In this document: positions 6,341-15,751 of the stretch, piece after piece
Numbering within the stretch: position 1 is the first letter of the stretch
Layout: every line of letters starts with the position of its first letter
DNA from: Sphingobium limneticum
Lineage (GTDB): Bacteria; Pseudomonadota; Alphaproteobacteria; Sphingomonadales; Sphingomonadaceae
NCBI RefSeq assembly: GCF_008710155.1
Contig: NZ_VYPZ01000032.1
Location: forward strand, 1-38,837
Reading direction: 5' to 3'
Length of the DNA stretch: 38,837 nt
Notes under the pieces: generated by a model
The model's database searches: none
What the model saw: the letters and a program-made list of their open reading frames with translations, nothing else
Told to the model about the DNA's origin: nothing
Made by a program: the position numbers and the translations under genes

Positions 6341-7753
6341 ATGGGGGTCAAGTCTTTGGGGGACATGTTGACCGCAGGCCTGATGGGCCTGCATCGCGAA
6401 ATATTGCTCTTCGCCATCGTCGGCCTGGCTATTGGCGGACTGGACGATTTGCTGGTCGACCTCCTCTTCCTGCTGCGTCGCGGCTGGCGCGACATGACCG
6501 TCTACAGGCGCCACCCGCGCATGACCACCGCTACCCTGCCGCCTTCTCCATCGCCCGGCCGTATCGCCATCTTCATCCCGGCCTGGCGCGAAGCCGACGT
6601 CATCGGCGCCATGCTGCGGCACGCCCTTGCCTGCTGGCCGAATGACGACTTTCAAATCTTCCTGGGCGTCTACCCCAACGATCCGGAAACGCTGGACGTC
6701 ATATTCCCTGTCGCAACCGACGAACCGCGAATCCTGGTCGCCATCAATCCCCGTCCCGGTCCCACGACCAAAGCCGATTGCCTCAACGTCCTGTGGCGCG
6801 CGATGCTGGATGCGGAGGCCCGCAGCGGTCAATTGTTCAAGGCCGTCCTGCTGCACGATGCCGAAGACGTCGTCCATCCCGATGAAATTCGGCTGTTCGA
6901 TTTCATGATCGACCGTTTCGACCTGGTCCAGTTGCCGGTTCTGCCGTTGCCAGGCCGCGGCAACTGGTTCGCCCGCGCCATCAGCAATCATTATGGAGAC
7001 GAATTTGCGGAGAACCATGGAAAGGCCCTGACGGTGCGGGAGGCGCTGGGTGCATCCATGCCGTCCGCCGGCGTCGCCTGTGCATTTGAACGACATATGC
7101 TCGGACAGTTGGTCAGGCCAGATTATGGCGGACCGTTCGATCCGTCCTCCCTGACGGAGGATTATGAAGCCGGTTTGCAGATCGCGCACCGGGGCGGCCG
7201 CGGCGTGTTCGTCCGCATGCGCGACCGGACCGGCACGCTCGTGGCCACCCGCGAATATTTCCCCAACAGGATAGATGCCGCCGTCAAGCAGAAGGCCCGT
7301 TGGATGGTGGGCATTTCATTGGCAGGGTGGGATCGGATGGGCTGGCATGGCGGCCCGGCGGAATGGTGGATGCGCATCCGCGACCGCCGCGCGACATTGG
7401 CGGCGCTGGTTTTATTCGCCGCCTATATCACCTTCTTCCTCACATCCCTGATCGCCCTCGTCGCCTTCCTGACACCCCTGCGTCTGCTGCCATTCTCGCC
7501 GATAGTCACCTCTCTGATCTGGTTCAACAGCGCCCTTCTGGTCTGGCGTATCGCGATGCGTGCGCTGTTCGTCGGGCGCGCCTATGGCTGGCGTCACGGC
7601 CTGACATCCATCCCCCGCACGCTGCTGGCCAATTTCATCACCATAATGGCAGCGCAGCGCGCGCTCATCCTCTACGCCGGATCCTTGCTCGGCAAACCGC
7701 TCGTCTGGGACAAGACCCAGCATAGCTTTCCCGATCTGAAGACCGAGCCATGA
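6341..7753 (+). CDS. NfrB-like inner-membrane GT2 glycosyltransferase
   Basis: Closely resembles the N-terminal half of E. coli NfrB, part of the phage N4 receptor system that makes a secreted exopolysaccharide. Motifs in order: a membrane helix at about 20-45 (GLDDLLVDLLFLL), GT2 start IAIFIPAWREADVIG, YPNDPET, PRPGPTTKADCLN, the DxD-like HDAED at 172-176, TEDY at 272-275 and QKARW at 317-321 (the QxxRW motif). C-terminal membrane helices follow and it ends AWDKTQHSFPDL-like, as NfrB's GT part does. At 470 residues it lacks the extra C-terminal domains of E. coli NfrB. The start may instead be ATG 6365, which has GGGGGA before it. It overlaps the next gene by 4 bp. Confidence 0.85.
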   Translation: MGVKSLGDMLTAGLMGLHREILLFAIVGLAIGGLDDLLVDLLFLLRRGWRDMTVYRRHPRMTTATLPPSPSPGRIAIFIPAWREADVIGAMLRHALACWPNDDFQIFLGVYPNDPETLDVIFPVATDEPRILVAINPRPGPTTKADCLNVLWRAMLDAEARSGQLFKAVLLHDAEDVVHPDEIRLFDFMIDRFDLVQLPVLPLPGRGNWFARAISNHYGDEFAENHGKALTVREALGASMPSAGVACAFERHMLGQLVRPDYGGPFDPSSLTEDYEAGLQIAHRGGRGVFVRMRDRTGTLVATREYFPNRIDAAVKQKARWMVGISLAGWDRMGWHGGPAEWWMRIRDRRATLAALVLFAAYITFFLTSLIALVAFLTPLRLLPFSPIVTSLIWFNSALLVWRIAMRALFVGRAYGWRHGLTSIPRTLLANFITIMAAQRALILYAGSLLGKPLVWDKTQHSFPDLKTEP

Positions 7754-8817
7754 CCCGCAGCGCAAGCGGTCGCCCCTTGCGCTTCTTCGCCATGATGCTG
7801 GCAGGGTGGATCGCCATCCGCCTGCTCGGCCCGGACATCACGGTCCCACCACCCTCGCCCGGCCCTCATCACCCGTCTTCCTCGCTCGTGCTGACACCGA
7901 TCACTCTCCTGAATGCCAGCGCCATGACCGCCATGCGCCCGATCCACACAATCACCATGGCGGTGCGCGATCCTGACAGGCTGCCGCCAACGCGCTTTGT
8001 GAAAGCCACCGCCATCCCCAGATCCGTCAACAACGATGGCATGCCGATCCAACTGATGGATTTCGTGGCCCCCGCGACGGACTTCACCCATGCACCTCAG
8101 GATCATGCCCGCAATGACGGCGGCATCCACGCCCCCACGCCCAGCCCGCCGCCTTTGCCGGCCCGCCCACCCCATACCGACCGATGGCGCGCCGGCGCAT
8201 GGCTGTTGTGGCGGCCCGACAGCGGCACCGCGAATGGCGCTTTTCCGGCAAGCCAACTGGGCGGATCGCAGGCCGGGGTGCGACTGGACTATGACATTGC
8301 TCCTCATGCCGCGAGCAGGGTCACGGCCTATGGCCGGCTGACCCGCGCGCTCCAGCGCCCGGCCGCGCCCGAAGCCGCATTGGGTCTGTCCGTGCAGCCT
8401 GCCCGCGCCATTCCCATCACCCTGGCGGCGGAGCGCCGCGTTGCCCTGGGCACTGGTGGCCGCGACGCCAATGCCGTGATGGCGGTGGGCGGCTTTGGCC
8501 CGAAGACGATCGCCCCCGCGATCCTGGGGGAAGCCTATGTTCAGACAGGCATCGTCGGCTTTCGACGACGGGATGCCTTCATCGACGGCAAATTTTCTCT
8601 GACGACACCGCTCGACGCCGTCCCCATCCGCCTCGGCGCGGCCTTGTCCGGCGGCGCGCAGCCCGGCGCCAGCCGCCTCGACATCGGCCCGGAAATGCAG
8701 ATCCGCCTCCCGCTGCCGCAGGCTAACGCAAGGCTATCGGTCGAATGGCGGCAACGGATCGCCGGCGATGCACGACCGGGATCAGGCCTTGCCATCACCC
8801 TGGCTGCGGATTTTTGA
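7750..8817 (+). CDS. Short NfrA-like protein: membrane anchor, Pro-rich linker, NfrA C-terminal domain
   Basis: The last 170 or so residues (SQLGGSQAGVRLDYDI, AYGRLTRALQRP, EAALGLSVQPAR, LAAERRVALGTGGRDA) fit the C-terminal domain of phage N4 adsorption protein A (NfrA_C). The N-terminus has a basic start and one hydrophobic helix (FFAMMLAGWIAIRLL), then a long Pro/His-rich linker. At 355 residues it is about a third of E. coli NfrA (about 990) and lacks its TPR region. ATGA overlap with the nfrB-like gene indicates coupled translation. The likely role is the periplasm/outer-membrane step of secreting the glycan made by the NfrB-like enzyme. Confidence 0.7.
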   Translation: MTRSASGRPLRFFAMMLAGWIAIRLLGPDITVPPPSPGPHHPSSSLVLTPITLLNASAMTAMRPIHTITMAVRDPDRLPPTRFVKATAIPRSVNNDGMPIQLMDFVAPATDFTHAPQDHARNDGGIHAPTPSPPPLPARPPHTDRWRAGAWLLWRPDSGTANGAFPASQLGGSQAGVRLDYDIAPHAASRVTAYGRLTRALQRPAAPEAALGLSVQPARAIPITLAAERRVALGTGGRDANAVMAVGGFGPKTIAPAILGEAYVQTGIVGFRRRDAFIDGKFSLTTPLDAVPIRLGAALSGGAQPGASRLDIGPEMQIRLPLPQANARLSVEWRQRIAGDARPGSGLAITLAADF

Positions 8818-8874
8818 TTCAAACATCCTATCGCGACTTTATATCGTCGTCGGTTGGCGGTAACCCCGACCGGC

Positions 8875-9789
8875 ATGGATCTTTACCTGCCTATAGCCAA
8901 TCTGTCGGTCAACGCGCTTGTCATCATCGGTCTTGGCGGCGTGGTCGGCCTGCTGTCCGGCATGTTCGGCGTGGGCGGCGGCTTTCTCACGACGCCGCTG
9001 CTGATCTTCTACGGCATCCCCCCGACCGTCGCCGCCGCCTCCGCCGCGTCGCAGGTCACCGGCGCGAGCGTCTCGGGCGTGTTCACCCACATGTCGCGCG
9101 GCACGGTGGATTTCCGCATGGGCGGCGTTCTGATCGCCGGCGGCGTGATGGGTGCCGGCATGGGCGTCTTCATCTTCCGCCTGCTGCAATATCTGGGTCA
9201 GATCGATACCGTCATCGGCATCCTCTATGTGCTGATGCTGGGCGGCATCGGCGGCCTGATGGCCAAGGAATCGATTCAGGCCCTCATCGCGATCAAGACC
9301 GGAAAGCGCCCCCCGGCCCGCAAGCGGCGGCACCATCCGCTGGTCGCAGCCCTGCCGATGCGCTGGCGCTTCTACCGTTCGGGCCTCTATATCTCGCCGC
9401 TCGCGCCGCTGCTGCTGGGCATGGCGACCGGCATCCTGACCATGTTGCTGGGCGTGGGCGGCGGCTTTATCCTGGTGCCGGCCATGCTGTATCTGCTGGG
9501 GATGGCGACCCAGTCAGTGGTCGGCACGTCCCTGTTCCAGATCTTGTTCGTCACCATGGCAACGACGATGATGCACGCCATGACGACCAAGGCGGTCGAT
9601 CTGGTGCTCGCCCTGCTGCTGCTGATCGGCAGCGTCGTCGGCGCGCAGGTCGGCACCCGTATCTCCATGTCGATCCGCCCGGAATATCTGCGCATCCTGC
9701 TCGCCGCGATCGTGCTGCTGGTTGCGGCACGCATGGCGCTCGGCCTTGGTTGGCGGCCGGACGAAATCTACACGATCGAGGTCGGCTGA
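8875..9789 (+). CDS. TauE/SafE family membrane exporter
   Basis: Eight-or-so-helix transporter of the sulfite/sulfonate exporter family (304 residues). The internal duplication is visible: SGMFGVGGGFLTTPLL near the N-terminus and MLLGVGGGFILVPAML in the second half. The ATG at 8875 (MDLYLPIANLSVNALVIIG) is preferred to a TTG at 8854. The stop overlaps the next start by one base (TGATG). The substrate is not shown by sequence; the fixed TauE-TIGR02186 pair in alphaproteobacteria suggests a shared envelope or sulfur-related task. Confidence 0.9.
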   Translation: MDLYLPIANLSVNALVIIGLGGVVGLLSGMFGVGGGFLTTPLLIFYGIPPTVAAASAASQVTGASVSGVFTHMSRGTVDFRMGGVLIAGGVMGAGMGVFIFRLLQYLGQIDTVIGILYVLMLGGIGGLMAKESIQALIAIKTGKRPPARKRRHHPLVAALPMRWRFYRSGLYISPLAPLLLGMATGILTMLLGVGGGFILVPAMLYLLGMATQSVVGTSLFQILFVTMATTMMHAMTTKAVDLVLALLLLIGSVVGAQVGTRISMSIRPEYLRILLAAIVLLVAARMALGLGWRPDEIYTIEVG

Positions 9790-10550
9790 TGCGTCGCCTC
9801 GCCGCCCTGATCGCCCTGCCCGCAGCCCTGTTGCTGATCGGCGCGGACGAACCGCAACTGGTGCCCGATGTGTCGCAGCGCGACGTGGAAATCCAGTACA
9901 GCTTCACCGGCGCGGACCTGCTGTTATTCGGCGCGATCGTCTATCCCGACGGCCGCCGCCCCGAAAAGCCAGCCGACATCGTCGTGGTGCTGAAAGGGCC
10001 GGAACAGTCGATCACCATGCGCGAGAAACAGAAGGTCGCGGGCATCTGGGTCAATGCCGATGAAGCCCAATTCCGCTCCGCACCCAGCTTCTACGCCATG
10101 GCCTCATCCCGCCCGATCGATCGGATCGTCGATGAACGTACCGCCGCCATCTACGAACTGGGCGTCGACAAGCTGCAGCTCTCCCCCTCGTCGTTGAACG
10201 AGAGCGGTGAACTGTCCCGCTTCCAGGCAGGGCTGGTCGATCTGCGCGCCCGGTCCGGCCTGTTCGTGGAACGGCCCGGCACGGTGGAAATTACCGACGG
10301 CGTCCTCTACCGCGCCCGACTGCCCCTGTCGGCGCGCGTTATCGTGGGCGATTATACCGCCGAAACCTTCCTGGTGCAGGACGGCCGCGTCGTCGCCGCC
10401 GCCGTCCGCGACATCACCGTGCGCAAGTCCGGCTTCGAACAGTTCATGGCCAGCGCCGCGGAACATTGGTCCTTCGTCTACGGCCTGGTGGCGATCGCCA
10501 TGGCGGTCGGCATGGGCTGGGCCGCCGGCGCCATCGCCCGCCGCATCTGA
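9789..10550 (+). CDS. TIGR02186 family exported membrane protein
   Basis: A 253-residue protein with a signal peptide (about residues 1-18, then ADEPQLVPDVS), a beta-rich periplasmic domain (IQYSFTGADLLLFGAIVYP is typical of the family) and one C-terminal membrane helix (FVYGLVAIAMAVGMGWAAGAI) before a basic tail. It is therefore a periplasmic domain anchored to the inner membrane from the C-terminus. It is translationally coupled to the TauE gene. The molecular function of the family is unknown. Confidence 0.85.
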   Translation: MRRLAALIALPAALLLIGADEPQLVPDVSQRDVEIQYSFTGADLLLFGAIVYPDGRRPEKPADIVVVLKGPEQSITMREKQKVAGIWVNADEAQFRSAPSFYAMASSRPIDRIVDERTAAIYELGVDKLQLSPSSLNESGELSRFQAGLVDLRARSGLFVERPGTVEITDGVLYRARLPLSARVIVGDYTAETFLVQDGRVVAAAVRDITVRKSGFEQFMASAAEHWSFVYGLVAIAMAVGMGWAAGAIARRI

Positions 10551-10636
10551 CATCTTATTCTTTGGATCAGTCCAATTGCGGCAAGCGCAACAGGCCCATT
10601 AGCCTGTGGGCCAGCAGATTGAGGAAACGACCTTAT

Positions 10637-11959
10637 ATGAACGCCAGCACGGGCACAGGTGACGGCGCCTTTCCAGATCTGACGCAGCGCAGCCATCCCC
10701 TGCGCGCTTCGCTCTCGCGCGAGATGCATATTCGCAAGATGCCCCGCATGGACACGCCGGCTCGCGCCGTTCAATTCATGATGATCGTCGATGAACAGCA
10801 GGCCCGCGACAGCATCGCCGCATTGCGCGACCTTTTGCCAACGGACGCCCCCTCCCCCGATGGCGACGATCGCTTCTTCGCCTGCCGTGTCGGCGCACTC
10901 GGCTTTTCCTGGGAACGGCATAGCGAATTCATCACCTACAGCTTCATCGCCGATGGCTATGGCGATCCGTTCGACCTGTCCCCCTTCGCCTCGATATTCC
11001 ACTGGATCGACCATCTTCCCGGCCGGATCATCCGATCGACCCAGATCGCGCTGACCCAGCAGGAACCCACCAAGGCGACGGTCGCGGCCTATTTCATGCC
11101 TGACGACCTGACCATTTCCGATGTGGCGCGGGGCCGCGCCCGCATATGGGCCGACTTTCGCCTGCATGACAATGGCTTTGGCCGGCTGCTCGTCCATGAC
11201 CGGGGATTGGAGGGTGCGGAAGCCTCCTTGTTGGTCCAGCGGCTTCAGGAACTGGGCAATTATCGCAAGATCGCGCTGCTCGGCCTGCCCGAAGCGCAGC
11301 AGGCGACCCCCATATTGGCGAAGCTGGAACAGCAACTGACCGACGTGACGAGCCGGGTTGCGGAACCGCAGGCCGACGCGGACGCCGTGCTGGAAACCCT
11401 GTCCTCGCTCAGTGCCGAACTGGCCCAGATCGTCGCCCGCACGCGCTATCGCATGAGCGCCACCCACGCCTATGCCGAACTCTGCTTCGACCGCATCCGC
11501 CGACTGGAGGTGGCGCAGGTCCGGGGCTATCGCTCGCTCGACGATTTTACCGAACGCCGCCTTCTGCCCGCCATGCGCACCTGCGACGCGTTCGGTCGGC
11601 GGCTGGAGGATCTGTCGCAACGCATCGCCTGGACCAGCGCCATGCTTCGCACGCGGGTCGACACGGCGCTGGCCCGCCGCAATCGCGACCTGCTGGCATC
11701 GATGGACCGCCGGACCGGCTTGCAACTGCGCCTGCAACATACGGTGGAGGGCCTGTCGGTCGTCGCGATCAGCTATTATGCGCTGGGCCTATGGCATCAT
11801 ATCAAGGAAGCGATCGAGCATCAGGGCGCACATCTGCCCGGCTGGATCGACCTGGCACTGATCCCCGCCATCATCGCCGCCGTGTTTCTGGGCCTGCGCC
11901 AGATCAAAAAGGTCAAGCGCCCGCCGCCCTTGCGAAACGGCGAGACGCCCGATCATTGA
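10637..11959 (+). CDS. DUF3422 family membrane protein
   Basis: A 440-residue protein with a soluble N-terminal region (SREMHIRKMPRMDTPARAVQ and FACRVGALGFSWERHSEF are characteristic of DUF3422), a long helical middle region and two membrane helices near the C-terminus (LSVVAISYYALGLWHHI and IDLALIPAIIAAVFLGL). The ATG at 10637 follows GAGGAAACG; upstream open sequence overlaps the TIGR02186 gene in another frame and is not coding. It commonly follows TauE and TIGR02186 genes in alphaproteobacteria. Function unknown. It ends three bases from the convergent rhamnosidase gene. Confidence 0.88.
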   Translation: MNASTGTGDGAFPDLTQRSHPLRASLSREMHIRKMPRMDTPARAVQFMMIVDEQQARDSIAALRDLLPTDAPSPDGDDRFFACRVGALGFSWERHSEFITYSFIADGYGDPFDLSPFASIFHWIDHLPGRIIRSTQIALTQQEPTKATVAAYFMPDDLTISDVARGRARIWADFRLHDNGFGRLLVHDRGLEGAEASLLVQRLQELGNYRKIALLGLPEAQQATPILAKLEQQLTDVTSRVAEPQADADAVLETLSSLSAELAQIVARTRYRMSATHAYAELCFDRIRRLEVAQVRGYRSLDDFTERRLLPAMRTCDAFGRRLEDLSQRIAWTSAMLRTRVDTALARRNRDLLASMDRRTGLQLRLQHTVEGLSVVAISYYALGLWHHIKEAIEHQGAHLPGWIDLALIPAIIAAVFLGLRQIKKVKRPPPLRNGETPDH

Positions 11960-11962
11960 GTC

Positions 11963-14900
11963 CTACTCGGCGAACAGCTGCACCGGCCCGATCAGGCCAG
12001 ACGGACGCAACGGCGCATCGGCCTTGTAGGTCGGCGCGGCGGTGAAGGTGATCTTCTCCGCACCGGGCTGCTGATCGCCGATCAGGCGATTGACCCACAG
12101 GTTGGCGACCTTGATTTCCAGTTCGTTGTTACCCGCCTTCACCAGCTTGCCGATGTCGAGCCGATAGGGTGCGAACCATGTGGTGCCGGCGGACTGCCCG
12201 TTGACGCGCACCTCTGCCAAGTCGCCGATCTTGCCCAGATCGATCCACAGCGGCGCACCAGGCTTCACCCCCTTGGGCAGGGTAATGCGGCTATTGTACG
12301 TCGCCATGCCGGAAAAATAGCGCACGCCCTTGTCGGCATTGCTCTCCAGCGGCGTGAGCGTCGGCATCGCAATCTTCGCTGGCGCACCACGCCCCGTCTG
12401 GAAGCTGACGGTCCAAGGGTTGGCAAGCGTGCCGACCTGTCGGATCGACTTGGACGCGATCGTAACGGAGGGCGCCTTTGCCGGATTGCGGAACAGGATG
12501 AAGAAAGCATCCTCCGCGCCGACATCGATCGGGATCACCGTTTCACCGCCTTCGGTGCGATAGGATATGGGAGTCGCAGTCCCATCGATCGCGCGCCAGA
12601 GTTCTGGCTGCTTGCCAACCACGCGGAAGCGCGCCTCGATCCGACCCGCCTTGTCGGTGCGGTTGTTGACGAAATAGAGGTCGCCATCATCCAGCCTGCG
12701 GTGGATGAAGCGATAGTCCGCATCCGTCGCACCACTAGAAATCCGGAAATCCGGGCCGACGCCAGCACTGTTTAGTGCGGCTTCGGCGTCCTCACTGGCG
12801 ATGACCCGCCCCTTGCCGACAGCGCCGGCACGCCAGAGACGATCGGCCAGCGCCCTGAAGGCTGCGGCGTCATCCTGAAGGCCCGGCGCCCGTTCCGGCG
12901 CATTGCCGATGACGGTCGCGCCCGCCTCTACCAAAGCGGCGATGCGCTGCAGCGTTGCCAGTGTCATCACCCGGCTGGACCCGCCAAGGTACAAGGCGCG
13001 ATAGCGGGCCTTGCCGGCCACCAGCTCGCCCTTGTCCACGCTCATGCGGTTGGCGAGGATATCGGCATTGACGAAGTCATAGGCATAGCGGGTCGGCAAA
13101 TCGGCCGGCACGCCATGCTCGAACAGCGACGTGATCGGCGCATCCTCGCCATAGAAATAGGCGAGGTCAGCATGATCGCGGCCTTGCTGAAGCAGATAGC
13201 CGGTACGCGACATATAATCGACCCATGGCTTGGCCATGTCCGCCCAGCTTTCATGCCGGTTAAAATATTGGCCGAAGATCATGAGGCTGAGGCCCGGCAG
13301 CTTATCGTCCACCGGCTGATGCACCGACGTGTGGACGATCGGTCGGTTGACCCCCGACACGAATTCCAGGTCGATGACGCGCTTCAGGTCCGACGGCGCA
13401 AAGGCCCAGGGCGCGAAGGCCGATGTCATGCTTTCCGCCGAAACGATATTCTGCCCATAGATATGGGCGACCGAGGCCGCACCCTTCATGTCGCCGATCA
13501 GCGTCGGACGCGGCGCAGCGCCCCGGTTGAAAGTCCACATCGCCGCCATCGGCACATCGGCATGGGACCGCATGGTCAGATCGTCGCCCAGCACCGGGCG
13601 CCCATTTTCCAGCGCTTCTCCATACACGGTCAGCCCATTTTCATGCGCGACCTTCGCCACCGTGCCATAATGGGCGTCGGCCAACAGATCGGCCAGCGTC
13701 TGGCGATAATCATGCAGGAAGGCATCGCTGCGCGCGAGCGACCCCACCACCGCGCCGGTCAGCGCGGGCAGGAAAGGCACCGGGTCATAGCCACGCCGCG
13801 CCTTGAACTCTTCGACCATGCGCGGGGTCCAGTTGGACGCGCCGACCTCTATACTGTCGGTCAGCAGGGCACGGATACCCTTCTTCCCGATCCAGTCCGC
13901 GCCCACCGTGTCACGATACATGCCCAGATAGGTTTCGAGGTAACGACGGACGGCGGCGGCGTCATATTTATCGACTTCCAGGCCGGTCGCTTCGGGGGTA
14001 GCGGGATGATTGGTCTTGCCGGTCAGCGAATAGCCCATGCGCACGATACGCCAGCCGCTACCCTTGGGCGCGGTCCAGTCCAGCGTACCGTCGGGCCGCA
14101 AACGGTCCGTCAGGTCGACGATTGTCGCCGGATCGATCGCAGGTACATTGGGGGCGCCCCCCTCGCTCAGTGCATTATAATCCGGGACAATCCCGAAGCC
14201 GGCCTTCACCTCATATTGGTCGATCTTCGCGTCAGCCGACAGGCGCAGGTCGCCGATGCCCAAAGTCGGGCTATCGGGACGCGCAAATACGTCCATCATC
14301 ACCGCGCCGGGCGCGCCATCGCCCAATCCGGGCGACTTGGGCGCATCATTGGGCGAAAGCACAAGCCGGAAACGCCGCGCCGTGACAGGCGCGAAACCGA
14401 TCGTGGCGGATACTTCGGTCAGGGTGAAGCGACCGACCGGCTCCCAGCCCTGCGCCGTTTCCGCCTCCAATGTGGGGCGATAGGCCGGATCGCCGAAAGG
14501 TGGGCGGGCATGGGGTACGAACAGGCTGGCCGAACGAATGGTGACAGTCTTGCCATAATCCAGGATCAGAGCGCCGGGATGGGCAGCGTCGCCCTTCATC
14601 ACTTGGGCCACGGTTTCCAGATCGTCGTCCAGCAAGGGCGTGGCGCCGATCGCGCTGCCATCGGCTTGCGTCACTTTGGGTAGCGGCAGCAGCGTCGTGA
14701 CGACCGGATAGGCCAGCACGCGTGCGTCCGCATAATGACTGGGAAGTGGACCGCTCTCGGCTCCGCCAGACAGCGGATCGCTGAACTTCGCACTCTGGAA
14801 CGGCCCAGTGACGGACGGCGGTGCGGGCAATGCGCCATTCAGCCGCTGGCCGCCACGCAGGTCGGTTTCGCTCCAGACCAGCTTCTTCATCGCATCCTGC

Positions 14901-15289
14901 GGCTTGACCCAGGGGCCGCCCGTCTCGCTCCAGCCCGGCGACGCGGCGATGGCGAATTCCAGCCCCTTGGCATCGGCTGTCTGGACGGCGTGACGGAAGG
15001 CATCCTTCCAGCCGTCGGTCATGTAAGGCAGTCTTTCCTTGACGATCTGCGGCGTCATCAGGCTGGCGTCGAAATTCTGTACCCCGCCAATGCCCATGCG
15101 GGCCATCCAGTCGAGATCCTTGTCGATCCCTTCCTTGGTCACATTGCCGTTCATCCAGTGCCACCAGACGCGGGGCCGCGCCGACTGGGGCGGATTGCGG
15201 AAGCCATCGGCCAGCTCGTCCGCCATCACGGGCGTCGCAAGGACGGTGCAAGCCAGCAGAGCGACAAGGCGAAGGGTACGGGACGTCAT
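11963..15289 (-). CDS. Secreted GH106 alpha-L-rhamnosidase-like glycosyl hydrolase
   Basis: A 1,108-residue hydrolase expected to remove terminal alpha-L-rhamnose. A Sec signal peptide (ending near TPVMA) is followed by PRVWWHWMNGNVTKEGI (about 39-55), the signature start of the GH106 catalytic barrel. A beta-sandwich C-terminus follows, with IDLGKIGDLAEVRVNGQ and YRLDIGKLVKAGNNELEI. Length and architecture fit GH106, a family whose founding member came from Sphingomonas. It would act in the periplasm or outside. It is the last gene of a long same-strand series with esterases, a GH1 enzyme and a TonB-dependent receptor, pointing to rhamnosyl-glucosyl substrates. The catalytic glutamates were not assigned. 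Confidence 0.88.
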   Translation of the reverse strand: MTSRTLRLVALLACTVLATPVMADELADGFRNPPQSARPRVWWHWMNGNVTKEGIDKDLDWMARMGIGGVQNFDASLMTPQIVKERLPYMTDGWKDAFRHAVQTADAKGLEFAIAASPGWSETGGPWVKPQDAMKKLVWSETDLRGGQRLNGALPAPPSVTGPFQSAKFSDPLSGGAESGPLPSHYADARVLAYPVVTTLLPLPKVTQADGSAIGATPLLDDDLETVAQVMKGDAAHPGALILDYGKTVTIRSASLFVPHARPPFGDPAYRPTLEAETAQGWEPVGRFTLTEVSATIGFAPVTARRFRLVLSPNDAPKSPGLGDGAPGAVMMDVFARPDSPTLGIGDLRLSADAKIDQYEVKAGFGIVPDYNALSEGGAPNVPAIDPATIVDLTDRLRPDGTLDWTAPKGSGWRIVRMGYSLTGKTNHPATPEATGLEVDKYDAAAVRRYLETYLGMYRDTVGADWIGKKGIRALLTDSIEVGASNWTPRMVEEFKARRGYDPVPFLPALTGAVVGSLARSDAFLHDYRQTLADLLADAHYGTVAKVAHENGLTVYGEALENGRPVLGDDLTMRSHADVPMAAMWTFNRGAAPRPTLIGDMKGAASVAHIYGQNIVSAESMTSAFAPWAFAPSDLKRVIDLEFVSGVNRPIVHTSVHQPVDDKLPGLSLMIFGQYFNRHESWADMAKPWVDYMSRTGYLLQQGRDHADLAYFYGEDAPITSLFEHGVPADLPTRYAYDFVNADILANRMSVDKGELVAGKARYRALYLGGSSRVMTLATLQRIAALVEAGATVIGNAPERAPGLQDDAAAFRALADRLWRAGAVGKGRVIASEDAEAALNSAGVGPDFRISSGATDADYRFIHRRLDDGDLYFVNNRTDKAGRIEARFRVVGKQPELWRAIDGTATPISYRTEGGETVIPIDVGAEDAFFILFRNPAKAPSVTIASKSIRQVGTLANPWTVSFQTGRGAPAKIAMPTLTPLESNADKGVRYFSGMATYNSRITLPKGVKPGAPLWIDLGKIGDLAEVRVNGQSAGTTWFAPYRLDIGKLVKAGNNELEIKVANLWVNRLIGDQQPGAEKITFTAAPTYKADAPLRPSGLIGPVQLFAE

Positions 15290-15307
15290 CGGGGCAATCC
15301 TCTTTTA

Positions 15308-15751
15308 TCAGGCGGTGCGGACAGGCGGCACAAATCGCCGCAGCGCCAGCGTGGCGACCAGCGCGCCGAGCGCGCCGCCATAAGCAATTTTAATCGCCAG
15401 GGCGGCGCCCCAGCCGATGGTCGACAATCCAACCGCGCCGATCGACAAAGCCAGCAATCCGCCCAGAACGCCGCCGGCCAAGGCGAACAATGCGGCGCGG
15501 ATCAGGATCGGCCGCAGCGCCGACCCATTCCCCAGCCGCTTGCGGGCGATCAGCGCGGGAACCAGCGCGCTCATCAGCGCGACCGCGATGCTTTGCGGCA
15601 CGAAATCGATCGCCAGATTGTCCGGCGCCATCCAGCCGAGCGGACGCGACACGGTTCCGAACACGCCCAGGAAGAAAGCCAGGCTCAGCACGCCATTGAT
15701 GACGACGCTGATGCCGGCTTCCCGGCGGATCGACACGGTCGGCGTCGTCAC
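15308..15751 (-). CDS. Small four-helix membrane protein of unknown function (147 aa)
   Basis: Four hydrophobic segments at about residues 13-35, 48-68, 82-106 and 112-138, with a basic patch (ARKRLGN) between the second and third. No family is recognised. It overlaps the upstream esterase gene by 4 bp and ends 18 bp before the rhamnosidase gene, so it is embedded in the catabolic operon and presumably made with it. Possible roles are a small permease-like or envelope-accessory protein; the sequence alone does not decide. Confidence 0.65.
   Translation of the reverse strand: MTTPTVSIRREAGISVVINGVLSLAFFLGVFGTVSRPLGWMAPDNLAIDFVPQSIAVALMSALVPALIARKRLGNGSALRPILIRAALFALAGGVLGGLLALSIGAVGLSTIGWGAALAIKIAYGGALGALVATLALRRFVPPVRTA

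Noticed and set aside
10593..10612. GGCCCA/TGGGCC hairpin before the DUF3422 gene as a terminator
   Set aside because: The six-base stem has no T-run on either side and lies just before a gene with a good start; it is not a convincing intrinsic terminator.
13115..14683. Long plus-strand open frame (522 codons) inside the rhamnosidase gene, and similar long antisense frames elsewhere
   Set aside because: Antisense shadows rich in Arg, His, Gly and Gln, caused by GC-rich codon bias of the true genes.
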